Below, one piece after another: positions 35,798 through 44,212 of a DNA stretch of 64,000 bases; positions within the stretch are counted from its first letter, which is position 1, and every line of letters begins with the position of its first letter. The stretch spans positions 1,893,812 through 1,957,811 of the forward strand of contig NZ_CM001022.1 of the NCBI RefSeq assembly GCF_000165795.1. The letters run 5' to 3'. The translations under genes and the position numbers were made by a program. The notes under the pieces are model-generated. The model saw nothing but the letters and a program-made list of their open reading frames with translations, was not told the origin of the DNA and made no database searches. This DNA comes from Aminomonas paucivorans DSM 12260 (lineage in GTDB: Bacteria; Synergistota; Synergistia; Synergistales; Synergistaceae).

Positions 35798-36051
35798 GAC
35801 AGTAGTTCTCAGGCAGGGCCTATTTTTATTCCATAGAGTTTTCCAAGAGATCAACACAAGGACCATCAAGAGTTTTTTAATCTAACCACTGCTTGGCCAT
35901 TTCCTAGAGAGCAGCTTCCCCTTGTTACACCTCTTGGGCACCACATATCCTGCTTAATCGATGAAAGTAGCATATAAGGCATTTTCCCCGGCTAATTAAG
36001 TTATAACAACCACAAAATGGCTGTTCAATCTCAAAGAAGTTCCAAGGAACA

Positions 36052-36756
36052 TTATCTGTTATCAGATTTGCCATCAGACCTAGCAACTGCAATACTGTCA
36101 AAATACAAGCTAATTGCATTATAAACTAACAAATGACCCAATTTAGTTAAGTGATGCCCATCTTCTATTGTCAGAATGTCGTCTTCGTGCATAAGATAAG
36201 GATTGATATACTCGCAATTCTCATTTAGCTGCGTTATTGTATCAATTGTTCCATTATACAAGGATATATCCTCTGATATTCCATGAACCATCGATTTTAT
36301 ATACCCTCCGGGAGGGCATATCCCAAGCAAACACAGCCTGATACCTTTACATACACATATATCTACAATTTTAGATATATTTTTTTTGAATTTATCAATT
36401 TCAACATACCTCGTGCCGAAGATCTTCGTAAGGGTGTATGAAAACTTCTTTCTTATTTTTTTATAAATAAAACCCACAAGAGGGACGCGAAACAACAAAA
36501 ACTCAAGCCTTTTACCCACAATCCTCTTGCTACAATCACATATTCCCACCTGAACTACGGCAAAATCTGGAGAAAATTCACAAAATAAATCATTTAAGTC
36601 TAAAACCACATCATTTGTGGTTAGACCTCTCCTGAGATAGGTATAAGCCACCCCGTTACTCCCCACTTTTTGCAAGAATTGATATACCCAGGTATCTTGC
36701 ACTGGCATCCCCTTTCTGGGCATGCCCAAAGAGTCAGTAATCAATATTATATTCAA
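36052..36756 (-). CDS. SGNH/GDSL-like hydrolase, AT-rich
   Basis: 234 aa. Block I ITDSLGMP at residues 6-13 (GDS-like Ser), VQVGICDCS near residue 69 in the place of the Gly/Asn blocks, and a C-terminal DGHHLTKLGH (DxxH) near residue 205 fit the SGNH-hydrolase fold used by sugar O-acetyl esterases and acyltransferases. No signal peptide, so it would act in the cytoplasm. TTG start at 36756 is supported by AAGGGTGA upstream. Strongly AT-rich with AT-ending codons, an imported gene between wbpB-like and radical SAM genes. Confidence 0.65.
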   Translation of the reverse strand: MNIILITDSLGMPRKGMPVQDTWVYQFLQKVGSNGVAYTYLRRGLTTNDVVLDLNDLFCEFSPDFAVVQVGICDCSKRIVGKRLEFLLFRVPLVGFIYKKIRKKFSYTLTKIFGTRYVEIDKFKKNISKIVDICVCKGIRLCLLGICPPGGYIKSMVHGISEDISLYNGTIDTITQLNENCEYINPYLMHEDDILTIEDGHHLTKLGHLLVYNAISLYFDSIAVARSDGKSDNR

Positions 36757-36777
36757 AAAACTTCACCCTTTGCAATT

Positions 36778-37797
36778 TTATCCGCGTTTGCTTTCCGCAA
36801 AACCGTAAACCCCTTCAATTAGTTCAACTGTTTTCCTGCCTTCTCTGGCATTCACCACTTTAGCCTCCACTCCCACAGCTGCATTCAACACATTTTCGTA
36901 AACAAACTTATGCCCACTTCCATAAACACTCTTCGGTTCGTAACCAACAGATTTTACTTGTTGATCCATTACATCGTCATCGGCAAACTGCCACTGCTCG
37001 ATGCGGTTCATGGCCACTCCTCCTACACGCACGGTGCCCCTCTCTCCCATGACGGTGATGCTGCCCTCCAGGTTGCGGGGGTAGGTGAGGACGGAGACGT
37101 TGATGCTGCCGATGGCACCGCTGCGGAACTTGAGGCCTACGGTGATGGTGTCCTCCGCCTCGATGCGCCGTCCCAGGGTGGAGGAGAGGGCGAAAACCTG
37201 CTCCACCGAACCGCCCATCCACTGGACCATGTCCACGTAGTGGGCCGCCTGGTTGGACAGGCACCCTCCATCGAACTCCCAGGTGCCCCGCCAGGGGGCC
37301 TGGTCGTAATACTCCTGCGGGCGGGTCCAGAAGACGTTGGCGGTGATCATGTGGAGGCGTCCGAAACGCCCTGCCTCCAAAGCCCGACGCAGCAGCCGGA
37401 TGGGGGGGTTGAGGCGGTTCTGCTTGACCTCCATGTAGAGAACCCCCGCCTCGTCGCAGACCCGGATGGCCTCGTCCACCGCCGCCAGAGAGGTCCCCAA
37501 GGGCTTTTCGGAGAGCACGTGCCTGCCCGCCCGGGCCGCCTGAATGGCATGGCGGGGGTGAAGCCCCGAAGGGGTGCAGAGGGAGACGAGGTCGCACTCC
37601 ACCTCCCGAAGCATGGTCGCGTAGTCCGTGAAGGGACGGCATGGGGAACCGGCGACGGCCGCTGCCGCCTCTGCCCGGTCCGAGAGGAGGTCGCAGACCC
37701 CCACCAGTTGGGCCTTCCCCTCCTGTCGAAGGGCTTCGATGGCCTCGATGTGGTTTTTGCTGATGCGGCCGCAGCCGACCAAGGCGATGCGCAGCAT
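36778..37797 (-). CDS. wbpB: Gfo/Idh/MocA oxidoreductase (WbpB/WlbA-like)
   Basis: 339 aa. Seen: RIALVGCGRISKNHIEAI near the N-terminus (Rossmann), LCTPSGLHPRHA near residue 76, SEKPLGTSLAAVD near residue 98 (EKP motif), and GGCLSNQAAHYVDMVQWM near residue 176 with the catalytic His. WbpB-type enzymes oxidise C3 of UDP-GlcNAcA before amination. WbpA-, WbpI- and WbpD-like genes lie just upstream in transcription order, supporting this. ATG at 37797 has GGAGGT 8 bases upstream; a TTG at 37806 overlaps that site. The last part of the coding sequence is less GC-rich, next to the AT-rich neighbour. Confidence 0.78.
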   Translation of the reverse strand: MLRIALVGCGRISKNHIEAIEALRQEGKAQLVGVCDLLSDRAEAAAAVAGSPCRPFTDYATMLREVECDLVSLCTPSGLHPRHAIQAARAGRHVLSEKPLGTSLAAVDEAIRVCDEAGVLYMEVKQNRLNPPIRLLRRALEAGRFGRLHMITANVFWTRPQEYYDQAPWRGTWEFDGGCLSNQAAHYVDMVQWMGGSVEQVFALSSTLGRRIEAEDTITVGLKFRSGAIGSINVSVLTYPRNLEGSITVMGERGTVRVGGVAMNRIEQWQFADDDVMDQQVKSVGYEPKSVYGSGHKFVYENVLNAAVGVEAKVVNAREGRKTVELIEGVYGFAESKRG

Positions 37798-37838
37798 GGT
37801 TTTCAACCTCCAGAGAATGATCCTGTGATTGTTCTACT

Positions 37839-38132
37839 TTATACGATCCGCTCCGTCGTCCTTTTCAGGGAAGCAAGAAATGCCGGGTCCAGATCCCTCT
37901 CCTCCACCACGTCCACCCGAAAGGGCAGGGGGGACTCGCTCAAAGCCTGGCAGAGCAACCCCCGCTCCTCCAGGGAGAGGGGCCGAGGCAGGCACAGAAG
38001 CAGGTCCAGGTCGGAGAAAGGGCTGTGGGTCCCCGCAACCCGGGAACCGAAAGCCCAAACCTCCCCCTCGGGGACGCGGGAACGGAGAATCTCCCGCAGA
38101 ACCCGAAGGTGCTCTTCTTCTACGTGGACCAC
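37839..38132 (-). CDS. mntA: MntA-type nucleotidyltransferase antitoxin (second copy)
   Basis: 97 aa. The GSX10DXD motif is intact (FGSRVAGTHSPFSDLDL near residue 29), and FRVDVVEERDLD near residue 70 supplies the third acidic position. GTG start at 38132 overlaps the end of the hepT-like gene by 13 bases; GGAGGAG lies upstream. Predicted AMP-transferase that silences HepT. Here the toxin gene comes first, the reverse of the module at 17643-18349. Both face the same way as the flanking sugar genes. Confidence 0.83.
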   Translation of the reverse strand: MVHVEEEHLRVLREILRSRVPEGEVWAFGSRVAGTHSPFSDLDLLLCLPRPLSLEERGLLCQALSESPLPFRVDVVEERDLDPAFLASLKRTTERIV

Positions 38133-38569
38133 GCGATCCGCTCCTCCAATCGCGCCAGGAGAAAGCGCGCCTCGTCCCGAAAGGCCGGGATCACCGCAAA
38201 GACCGCCTGGGCCTTGGCTCCATCGTAGGTGTGGCTGGTGGTGCCCCGGGCCTCCCGGTAGGCCATCCAGGCCGTCCAGTCCGACAGAACCAATCCCCGC
38301 TCGCACCCCCAGCGGATGAGATCCGGGAAAGGCAAAGACTTCACCTCCTGGGGGTTCGGCTCGGTGAGAGCCCCATAACGACGCAACATCTTCCAGGAGA
38401 GTTCGTAGGTGAACTCGAAGGCCTGGATGCAGGCGGCCCGAAGCTGTTCCGCCAGCTCATCCTGTCCTTCCTGGGCCGCCCTTTCGTGAAACTCCAGAGC
38501 CCGATCCAGTTGGGACAGGGCGTTCCTCAGGGCGGTCAGGTCCAATGGCGGTCGAGAAAGAATCGTCAA
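38120..38569 (-). CDS. hepT: HepT-type HEPN toxin (second copy)
   Basis: About 149 aa, helical. Seen: FEFTYELSWKMLRRYG near residue 60 (typical of the nucleotidyltransferase-substrate-binding HEPN family) and R-GTTS-H-T-Y near residue 114, an exact RX4HXY motif. Start uncertain: TTG 38569 is used, with AGGTGA upstream; TTG 38545 is an alternative. Lies between wbpA-like and wbpB-like genes. Sequence differs clearly from the first HepT, so this is not a recent duplication. Confidence 0.8.
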   Translation of the reverse strand: MTILSRPPLDLTALRNALSQLDRALEFHERAAQEGQDELAEQLRAACIQAFEFTYELSWKMLRRYGALTEPNPQEVKSLPFPDLIRWGCERGLVLSDWTAWMAYREARGTTSHTYDGAKAQAVFAVIPAFRDEARFLLARLEERIAWST

Positions 38570-38603
38570 CGGGACATCACCTCTCCTCGCGGGTGCGCCA
38601 CAC

Positions 38604-39920
38604 CTAAAGCCGGAAAACCCGGGGGCTTGCCGCTTCTTTTCCCAAAACCTGGGCAAGCACGTTTTTGGCGTCCAGCACCAGGGGTGCCCGGTCCAGAACC
38701 AGTCGGTAGTCCACCCGGTGCAGGTGCGCCGTGGTCACCAGGACGGCGTCGCAGGAATCCAGCAGCTCCGCAGTCAGTTCTTGGGTGAGGCACTCCTCTC
38801 CTCGCCACCGAACGGTGGGGCAGTAGGGGTCCACGGGGACCACCTGGGCTCCCTTCTTTTCCAGTTGTTCCCATACTTTGAGGGCCGGGGATTCTCGGAG
38901 ATCTTCGATGTCTCCCTTGTAGGCCAGCCCCAGGAGGACGACCCGAGAACCCTTGAGGGGCTTGGCCTGGTCGTTGAGAAGGTCCTGAAGCCGCGAGACC
39001 ACGTAGGAGGGCATTTCGTCGTTGATGTCCCCCGCCAGCTCGATGAGTCGGGTGTGGTAGTCCTCCGCCCGAGCCCGGTAGGTGAGGTAGTAGGGATCGA
39101 TGGGGATGCAGTGCCCCCCCACGCCGGGCCCCGGATAGAAGGGGACGAAACCGAAGGGTTTGGTGGCCGCCGCGGCGATGACTTCCCACACGTCGATGCC
39201 CATCTTGTGGCAGATCACCGCCATCTCGTTGGCCAGGGCGCAGTTGACGATGCGGAAGGTGTTCTCCAGGATCTTGGTCATCTCCGCCTCTTTGGGGCTG
39301 CGCACGGGGAAGACGGGGGCCTCCAGTACCGCTTCGTAGAGGGCCCGGGCATGGCGGGTGCATTCGGGGGTGCAGCCTCCCACCACCTTGGGGGTGTTTT
39401 TGGTCTTGAAACGTGCGTTTCCCGGGTCCACCCGTTCAGGAGAGAAGGCCAGGAAGAGGTCCTTCCCCACGGTAAAGCCCCGCTTCTCGAAGATGGGGCG
39501 GACCACTTCCTCCGTGGTTCCCGGGTAGGTGGTGGACTCCAGGAGCACCAACATGCCCGGGTGGGCGTGCTGAGCCACCGACTCCGCCGAGGCCCTCACG
39601 AAGGAAAGGTCCGGCTGTTTGAAGGAATCCAGAGGGGTGGGGACGCACAGGGCCACCACGTCGCAGGAGGCGATGCGGGCAAAATCGGCGGTGGCGGCAA
39701 GCTTGCCCGAAGAGGCCAGGCGAGCCAGCTCCTCCGGCACCACGTCACCGATGTAGTTTTCCCCCCGGTTGACCCGGTCCACCTTGTCCGTCTGGATGTC
39801 GAACCCCAGGACGGAGAACCCCGCCTTGGCCTTCTCCACCGCCAGGGGAAGCCCCACGTACCCCAGCCCCACCACCCCGACGGTGGCGGTTTTTTGGGTG
39901 ATCTGATCAAAAAGCGTCAA
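38604..39920 (-). CDS. wbpA: UDP-N-acetylglucosamine 6-dehydrogenase (WbpA type)
   Basis: 438-aa NAD-dependent nucleotide-sugar dehydrogenase. Seen: VGVVGLGYVGLPLAVEKA at residues 14-31, CVPTPLDSFKQPDL near residue 92, LESTTYPGTTEEV near residue 127, and the catalytic Cys in PGVGGHCIPIDPYYL near residue 263, followed by VVLLGLAYKGDIEDLRESPAL. The wording fits the WbpA/WbpO branch acting on UDP-GlcNAc or UDP-GalNAc. TTG start at 39920 with AAAGGGGA upstream. First enzyme of the predicted UDP-ManNAc3NAcA route. Confidence 0.88.
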   Translation of the reverse strand: MTLFDQITQKTATVGVVGLGYVGLPLAVEKAKAGFSVLGFDIQTDKVDRVNRGENYIGDVVPEELARLASSGKLAATADFARIASCDVVALCVPTPLDSFKQPDLSFVRASAESVAQHAHPGMLVLLESTTYPGTTEEVVRPIFEKRGFTVGKDLFLAFSPERVDPGNARFKTKNTPKVVGGCTPECTRHARALYEAVLEAPVFPVRSPKEAEMTKILENTFRIVNCALANEMAVICHKMGIDVWEVIAAAATKPFGFVPFYPGPGVGGHCIPIDPYYLTYRARAEDYHTRLIELAGDINDEMPSYVVSRLQDLLNDQAKPLKGSRVVLLGLAYKGDIEDLRESPALKVWEQLEKKGAQVVPVDPYCPTVRWRGEECLTQELTAELLDSCDAVLVTTAHLHRVDYRLVLDRAPLVLDAKNVLAQVLGKEAASPRVFRL

Positions 39921-39945
39921 CGATATCCGTCCCCTTTATCGAAAC

Positions 39946-41034
39946 TCATGACGGGAAAGAAGCCCCCGCCAAAACGGCCACGAGAGATTCCGCCGCCCTT
40001 CCCTCCCCGTAGAGTTCCTGCGGGTAAGGGTAGGGATCGAGGGCACCCAGAGAAGCCCTCCAGATGGCCCCTTCTTCGGGGGCGGCCAAAAGGTTCCAAC
40101 CGGTCTCCACCAGCTCTCTCCATGCCGTGTCGGGCATCAGAACCACCGCCCGCTTCCCGGCAAAGTACGCCTCTTTCTGGAACCCTCCGCTGTCCGTCAG
40201 GACCAGGGCACACTCCTGGAGGCAGGACAAAAGCTCCAGATACCCCAGGGGTTCGGTGACATGAAGGGGTTCCAAGAAAGGCTGAAGCCCGAACTCCTCC
40301 ACTCGCTTTCGGGTGCGGGGGTGCAGGGGCAACAGAACCGGCCAACCCGTCTCCACCTGAACCCGGCAAAGGCCTCGCAGAATGCCCTCCAGGGACTCCG
40401 GACGGTCCACGTTGAAATCCCGATGGAGGGTCGCCAGGGCAAAGGCACCGCGTCGCAGCCCCCACCGCCGCAGGGCAGCGTCGGGGTCCAACGAGGGGAC
40501 CATGGTCCGGTACAGATCGTACATGACGTCCCCCACCACGTGTACCCCCTGGCGGATGCCCTCGTCAGCCAAGACGGTCCGTCCCCGCTCGGAACAGCAG
40601 AAGAGGAGGGTCGATGCCCGGTCCGTCAGGACCCGGTTGATCTCCTCGGGCATGTCTCGTGGTTCCTGGCGCAACCCCGCCTCCACGTGGGCCACGGGGA
40701 TTCGGAGCTTCACCGCCCCCAAGGCCCCCGCAAGGGTGGTGTTGGTGTCTCCGTAGACCAGCACCGCATCGGGGCGCTCCGACAGCAGAATCTCCTCGAA
40801 GCGGACCAGGACCTCGCCGGTCTGTTTCCCGTGGGACCCGGAGCCCACCCCCAGGAAATGGTCCGGCGCGGGAATCTCCAACTGCTGGAAGAAGATGTCC
40901 GACATGTTGCAGTCGTAGTGCTGCCCCGAGTGGACCAGCACATGCCGCCACGCCCCCAGGCGGCGCGCCGCCCGGCTCACCATGGCCTCCTTCACGAATT
41001 GGGGGCGAGCCCCCACCAACGAGACCACCTTCAC
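39946..41034 (-). CDS. wbpI: Non-hydrolysing UDP-sugar 2-epimerase (WecB/WbpI type)
   Basis: 362 aa. Seen: VVSLVGARPQFVKEAMVS at residues 3-20 (Ala in place of the usual Thr in GTRP), LVHSGQHYD near residue 33, VYGDTNTTLAGAL near residue 92, HVEAGLRQEPRDMPEEINR near residue 112, and LTDSGGFQKEAYF near residue 285. In a wbp-type set it converts the GlcNAc3NAcA donor to its manno epimer. GTG at 41034 has AAGGACG at good spacing; GTG 41043 is too close to it. A 25-base gap separates it from wbpA. The LRQEPRDMPEEINR wording is found in WecB and WbpI alike, so specificity is from context. Confidence 0.8.
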   Translation of the reverse strand: MKVVSLVGARPQFVKEAMVSRAARRLGAWRHVLVHSGQHYDCNMSDIFFQQLEIPAPDHFLGVGSGSHGKQTGEVLVRFEEILLSERPDAVLVYGDTNTTLAGALGAVKLRIPVAHVEAGLRQEPRDMPEEINRVLTDRASTLLFCCSERGRTVLADEGIRQGVHVVGDVMYDLYRTMVPSLDPDAALRRWGLRRGAFALATLHRDFNVDRPESLEGILRGLCRVQVETGWPVLLPLHPRTRKRVEEFGLQPFLEPLHVTEPLGYLELLSCLQECALVLTDSGGFQKEAYFAGKRAVVLMPDTAWRELVETGWNLLAAPEEGAIWRASLGALDPYPYPQELYGEGRAAESLVAVLAGASFPS

Positions 41035-41089
41035 CAGCGCCACCGTCCTTCGACTGGGGTTTCCTGTTCCCAACCACCTCTTCGTCTGT

Positions 41090-41851
41090 TCATCGGTCGT
41101 AGAAGACCTGGTGTTCCAAAAGCTGTTCCGTGGGCACAGGGCGCAGGATCCGGGCGGGGACCCCCGCCACCACCACCCCCGGGGGCACGTCCCGGGTGAC
41201 CACGCTGCCCGCCGCCACCAGGGCATCCTCCCCGATCTCCACCCCCGGAAGCAGGGTGGCGTTGCCCCCGATGCGGGCCCCCCGGCGCAGGGTGGGGCCG
41301 CCGAAGTGCTTCCGGCGCTCCTCCGTGCGGCCCAGGAAGTTGTCGTTGGTGAAGGTCACCTCCGGGGCGATGAAGCAGTAGTCCCCCACGATGGAGAGGG
41401 CGGTGATGTAGGCCTCCGTCTCGACCTTCACCTTCCTGCCGATGGTGACCTTGTTCTCCACCGTGACGCCCCGGCCCAGGATGGTGAGGTCTCCCACGGT
41501 CACGTCCTCCCGAAGGGTGACCAGGTCCCCCACGAAGACCTTGGGGCCCAGCGTAGCCCCCCGATAGAGGACACACCCCGCCCCCACGATGCACCCTTCC
41601 CCCAGGACGAGGGGAGGCAGCTCCGGCGCTTCCTGCGTGACGGCGCTGTTGGCCGCCGAGGCGGGCCGCTTGCCCAGAACGGTCTGGTCGCCGATGCGAC
41701 ACCCCGGGCCGATGCGGACCCCGGAGCGAATCACCACGTGGTGGCCGATCTCCGCCCCCGCGCCGATCTCCACGTCCTCCTCCACCACCACGCCGAAGCC
41801 CAGGCGGGCGGTGGGGTTGATTGTCGCTTCAGCAGAAACCCAACGTTCCAT
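41090..41851 (-). CDS. Hexapeptide-repeat acetyltransferase (WbpD-like)
   Basis: 253-aa left-handed beta-helix protein. Repeats of the [LIV]GxxxX type run from about residue 15 to 235 (GAGAEIGHHVVIRSG, GDLVTLREDVTVGD), with FTNDNFLGR near residue 167 and a C-terminal VVAGVPARIL that ends most sugar acetyltransferases. It would acetylate the 3-amino group in UDP-ManNAc3NAcA synthesis, as WbpD does, but it is longer than WbpD (about 190 aa). ATG at 41851 with AAGGTGG upstream. Other acyl sugars are possible. Confidence 0.68.
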   Translation of the reverse strand: MERWVSAEATINPTARLGFGVVVEEDVEIGAGAEIGHHVVIRSGVRIGPGCRIGDQTVLGKRPASAANSAVTQEAPELPPLVLGEGCIVGAGCVLYRGATLGPKVFVGDLVTLREDVTVGDLTILGRGVTVENKVTIGRKVKVETEAYITALSIVGDYCFIAPEVTFTNDNFLGRTEERRKHFGGPTLRRGARIGGNATLLPGVEIGEDALVAAGSVVTRDVPPGVVVAGVPARILRPVPTEQLLEHQVFYDR

Positions 41852-41954
41852 GGGGACCACCACCTTTCCCAGAAAGCATTGCTCTGGTCACATTGCATCT
41901 GTCCACAAGGATTACCAACCGACCTCAAAGAGACCACGATTCTTGTAATGCTTC

Positions 41955-42239
41955 TCACGGAGCGATCCTGTGAGGCATGGGAGGGATCTCCTTCGAGAAA
42001 CGGCAATGCCAGAAGCTCCAGGAGCGGGGCGAGAACTGCCCCATCTCCGCATGGGCCAAGACCTCCGCCAGTTCCTCGGGGGTGAAGAGCGCCGTCATGC
42101 GGCACCAGTCCTCCCACACTCCAAGGTTCATCACCTGGGCCAGGATCCTCCGGGGACACGCAAGGGCCTCCTCGGGCTGCTGCCACCAAAGATACCGCCC
42201 TGCGGCCTCCAAGAGAAAAGCCCTCTGCAACGGGCTCAT
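41955..42239 (-). CDS. Small conserved protein, DUF6922-like
   Basis: 94 aa, no known activity. Seen: MSPLQRAFLLEAAGRYLWW at the N-terminus, MNLGVWEDWCRM near residue 37, FTPEELAEVLAHAE and FSPRSWSFWHCRF near residue 69, a pattern recalled from small proteins encoded beside AbiEii-type nucleotidyltransferases and other mobile accessory genes. ATG at 42239 shares ATGA with the end of the TOPRIM-like gene, so it is the third member of an ATPase/TOPRIM operon. The family assignment is from memory of the motif and is tentative. Confidence 0.55.
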   Translation of the reverse strand: MSPLQRAFLLEAAGRYLWWQQPEEALACPRRILAQVMNLGVWEDWCRMTALFTPEELAEVLAHAEMGQFSPRSWSFWHCRFSKEIPPMPHRIAP

Positions 42240-42883
42240 TCACCCTGCCTCCTGGGAACGGGCCCCCTCTCCCGCGCCAACCGAAGCATTGTATCCAACA
42301 GATCCTGAAGCTGCGGGCACTTCTCACAGGCCCTGTCCGGGTCCAGCCGGCTGAAAAGGTCCCTTCCGTTAATGACCTTTTTGTAGGGATGCTTCGTATG
42401 TTGACGATAGAGACGATCCAAGAGCTTCGCTGGTGGTTCGTCGAAGTTCACCGTTTCCGGATCCACGATCTTTCCCGGGAAAGCATTACGGACACCTAAA
42501 GGGAAAAGGTCCGGCTGGCTCAGGAGCCAGGCCTCCACTTCGTGAACGGCGAAGCAATGAAAGAATTTTTCTTCCTTCACCTGGTTCTCCAACTCCCGTT
42601 TCCCCCAGGCAACTCGCTCGTCTATGCCCGTCAAGTGCACCGGGTAGATCGTCGGTCCATAAAGATCCAAGAGAGAGATCACCGCGATGATCTTATCCTT
42701 TGAAGAACCCTTCAAATACATCTTCGCCTTCTTCGCCGCACTTTGCCAAAGATCCGGCCAACCGTCAAAACGAACGGTCTGTATGCCGACGGGAAAGTCC
42801 AGCTTCGGATCAAGCCATCTCTTCAAAAACGCGGGAAGCGCCTTGTCTTCTGTGTGCCCTTCAACAAACAGAATAAACTTCAT
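42236..42883 (-). CDS. DUF4276-family TOPRIM-like protein
   Basis: 215 aa. Seen: ILFVEGHTEDKALPAFL at residues 4-20 (TOPRIM Glu), ISLLDLYGPT near residue 75 (Asp-x-Tyr-Gly in place of DxD, usual in DUF4276), and CFAVHEVEAWLLS near residue 112. It is coupled to the upstream AAA ATPase by ATGA and to the next small gene by ATGA. Such ATPase+TOPRIM pairs are common in anti-phage systems, in which the TOPRIM protein is usually the nuclease. GC content is lower than in wbpD. Function is inferred from context. Confidence 0.78.
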   Translation of the reverse strand: MKFILFVEGHTEDKALPAFLKRWLDPKLDFPVGIQTVRFDGWPDLWQSAAKKAKMYLKGSSKDKIIAVISLLDLYGPTIYPVHLTGIDERVAWGKRELENQVKEEKFFHCFAVHEVEAWLLSQPDLFPLGVRNAFPGKIVDPETVNFDEPPAKLLDRLYRQHTKHPYKKVINGRDLFSRLDPDRACEKCPQLQDLLDTMLRLARERGPVPRRQGE

Positions 42884-44064
42884 GACATCTGCTCCAGTTC
42901 CCCGGACTTGAAGAGGGTGCCAAGGGAGTACTCCTGCAACCAGTAGTCCAATTCTTTGCCGTTCAGGGTCCGAAGCACCGTCTCTCCGTTCTTCCAATCC
43001 GACACGGTGGTGACAGGCTTCGTCTCCGTGAAGGCATCCAGCAGTTGAGTGGAGTGGGTCGTCAGGACGACCTGGGAGCGGGAAGCCGCATCCACCGCAA
43101 ACTCCGCCACAAGAGGCAGCATGGACGGGTGAAGTCCCGTCTCCGGTTCATCGATGGCGATCACCGAAGGAGGCGAGGGGTTTGCAAAGACCGCCAACAA
43201 GAGGAGAAAGCGAAGCGTTCCGTCGGACATCTCCGCCGTCGATTGTTCTCGTTTCAGCGTCTTCCAGCGAATCCGCATCTGCACTCTCTGGTCGGAAGCA
43301 GGGGGGAAAACCAGCTCCTCAAAATCGTCGCCAAAGGCACCTCGCATGGCAAGATGGAGATCCCGCTTGAACTCCCGGTCTCCCGTGTACAACGTGTGAA
43401 GCACCGAGACGAGGTTCTGTCCATCCGGATCCACTCGATCCTCCCTTCGGGCAACCACGGGGCCACGGACCGGGGCATTTCTATGGGTAAGGATGTCGTG
43501 GTAAACGGCTATCGAAGCCAGCTCCCGCTGGAAGGGCGGAATGCGCGGGTTATGAGTGAAGGGACCGGAAGCCAGGGAGAGCAGGGTCTCCTCCTCCGAA
43601 ATAAAATCCTCGGGAGTGGTAAAACGTTTTTGTTCTACGTCAAAAAGAACGGCGGTCTTCCCCTTTCGATCAAGGAAAACAAAGGGCTGTTCCTTCAAAC
43701 CTGATCGCACATCGAAAGAATTGATCAGGCGTTCGCTTCCGATCCGGTAGGAACTGCTGGTTCCCAGCCGGGCCATTTCCAGCTCGTATTGTTCCGGGGC
43801 TCGATCATCCCCTAGAGTGGTCGTCTTCAGGACACACCGGATGGAAGGGGCTTCCCCGTCCCAAACGATCGGGTCCATGCCTCCCAGGGACTGGATGTGC
43901 TTGCCCAGCCTGCCTTGGGCGGACAGGGAGAGAAGTTCCAGAAAGCGCAGCAGATTGGACTTGCCGCTTCCGTTGGGGCCGATGATGATGTTGAGGTTCC
44001 CGGGCCGCCAGCTCACATTGCGGAGGGAACGATAGCCTTCGATATCCAACTGTTCGATGTTCAT
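42880..44064 (-). CDS. AAA ATPase (AAA_21 type) of an ATPase/TOPRIM pair
   Basis: 394 aa. Seen: IEGYRSLRNVSW near residue 10, Walker A IIGPNGSGKSNLL near residue 29, signature-like AEMSDGTLRFLLLLAVFAN near residue 275, Walker B VIAIDEPETGLHPSML near residue 300 and the H-loop VVLTTHSTQLLDAF near residue 328. It is an SMC/RecF-like soluble ATPase, not a transporter. AGGAGGTGG precedes the ATG at 44064. Overlaps the DUF4276 gene by ATGA. Together they resemble the AbiL-like group; activity untested. Confidence 0.85.
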   Translation of the reverse strand: MNIEQLDIEGYRSLRNVSWRPGNLNIIIGPNGSGKSNLLRFLELLSLSAQGRLGKHIQSLGGMDPIVWDGEAPSIRCVLKTTTLGDDRAPEQYELEMARLGTSSSYRIGSERLINSFDVRSGLKEQPFVFLDRKGKTAVLFDVEQKRFTTPEDFISEEETLLSLASGPFTHNPRIPPFQRELASIAVYHDILTHRNAPVRGPVVARREDRVDPDGQNLVSVLHTLYTGDREFKRDLHLAMRGAFGDDFEELVFPPASDQRVQMRIRWKTLKREQSTAEMSDGTLRFLLLLAVFANPSPPSVIAIDEPETGLHPSMLPLVAEFAVDAASRSQVVLTTHSTQLLDAFTETKPVTTVSDWKNGETVLRTLNGKELDYWLQEYSLGTLFKSGELEQMS

Positions 44065-44212
44065 CGTTTCCACCTCCTAAGGTTGCCGGGTCCCGGGACG
44101 GGACACGTTTTTGCGGCGAGAACCATCCTTCGGAGCAGGCTCCTTGAGGAAGCGGCAGGAGATAGGACAGGGCTCCGTCAACGGCGAAGCAAGGACGGCC
44201 AAGGAAGAACGA

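Noticed and set aside
44088-44102. GTCCCGGGAC palindrome between the two ATPase/TOPRIM units
   Set aside because: Short, GC-rich and expected by chance; no T-run for a terminator.
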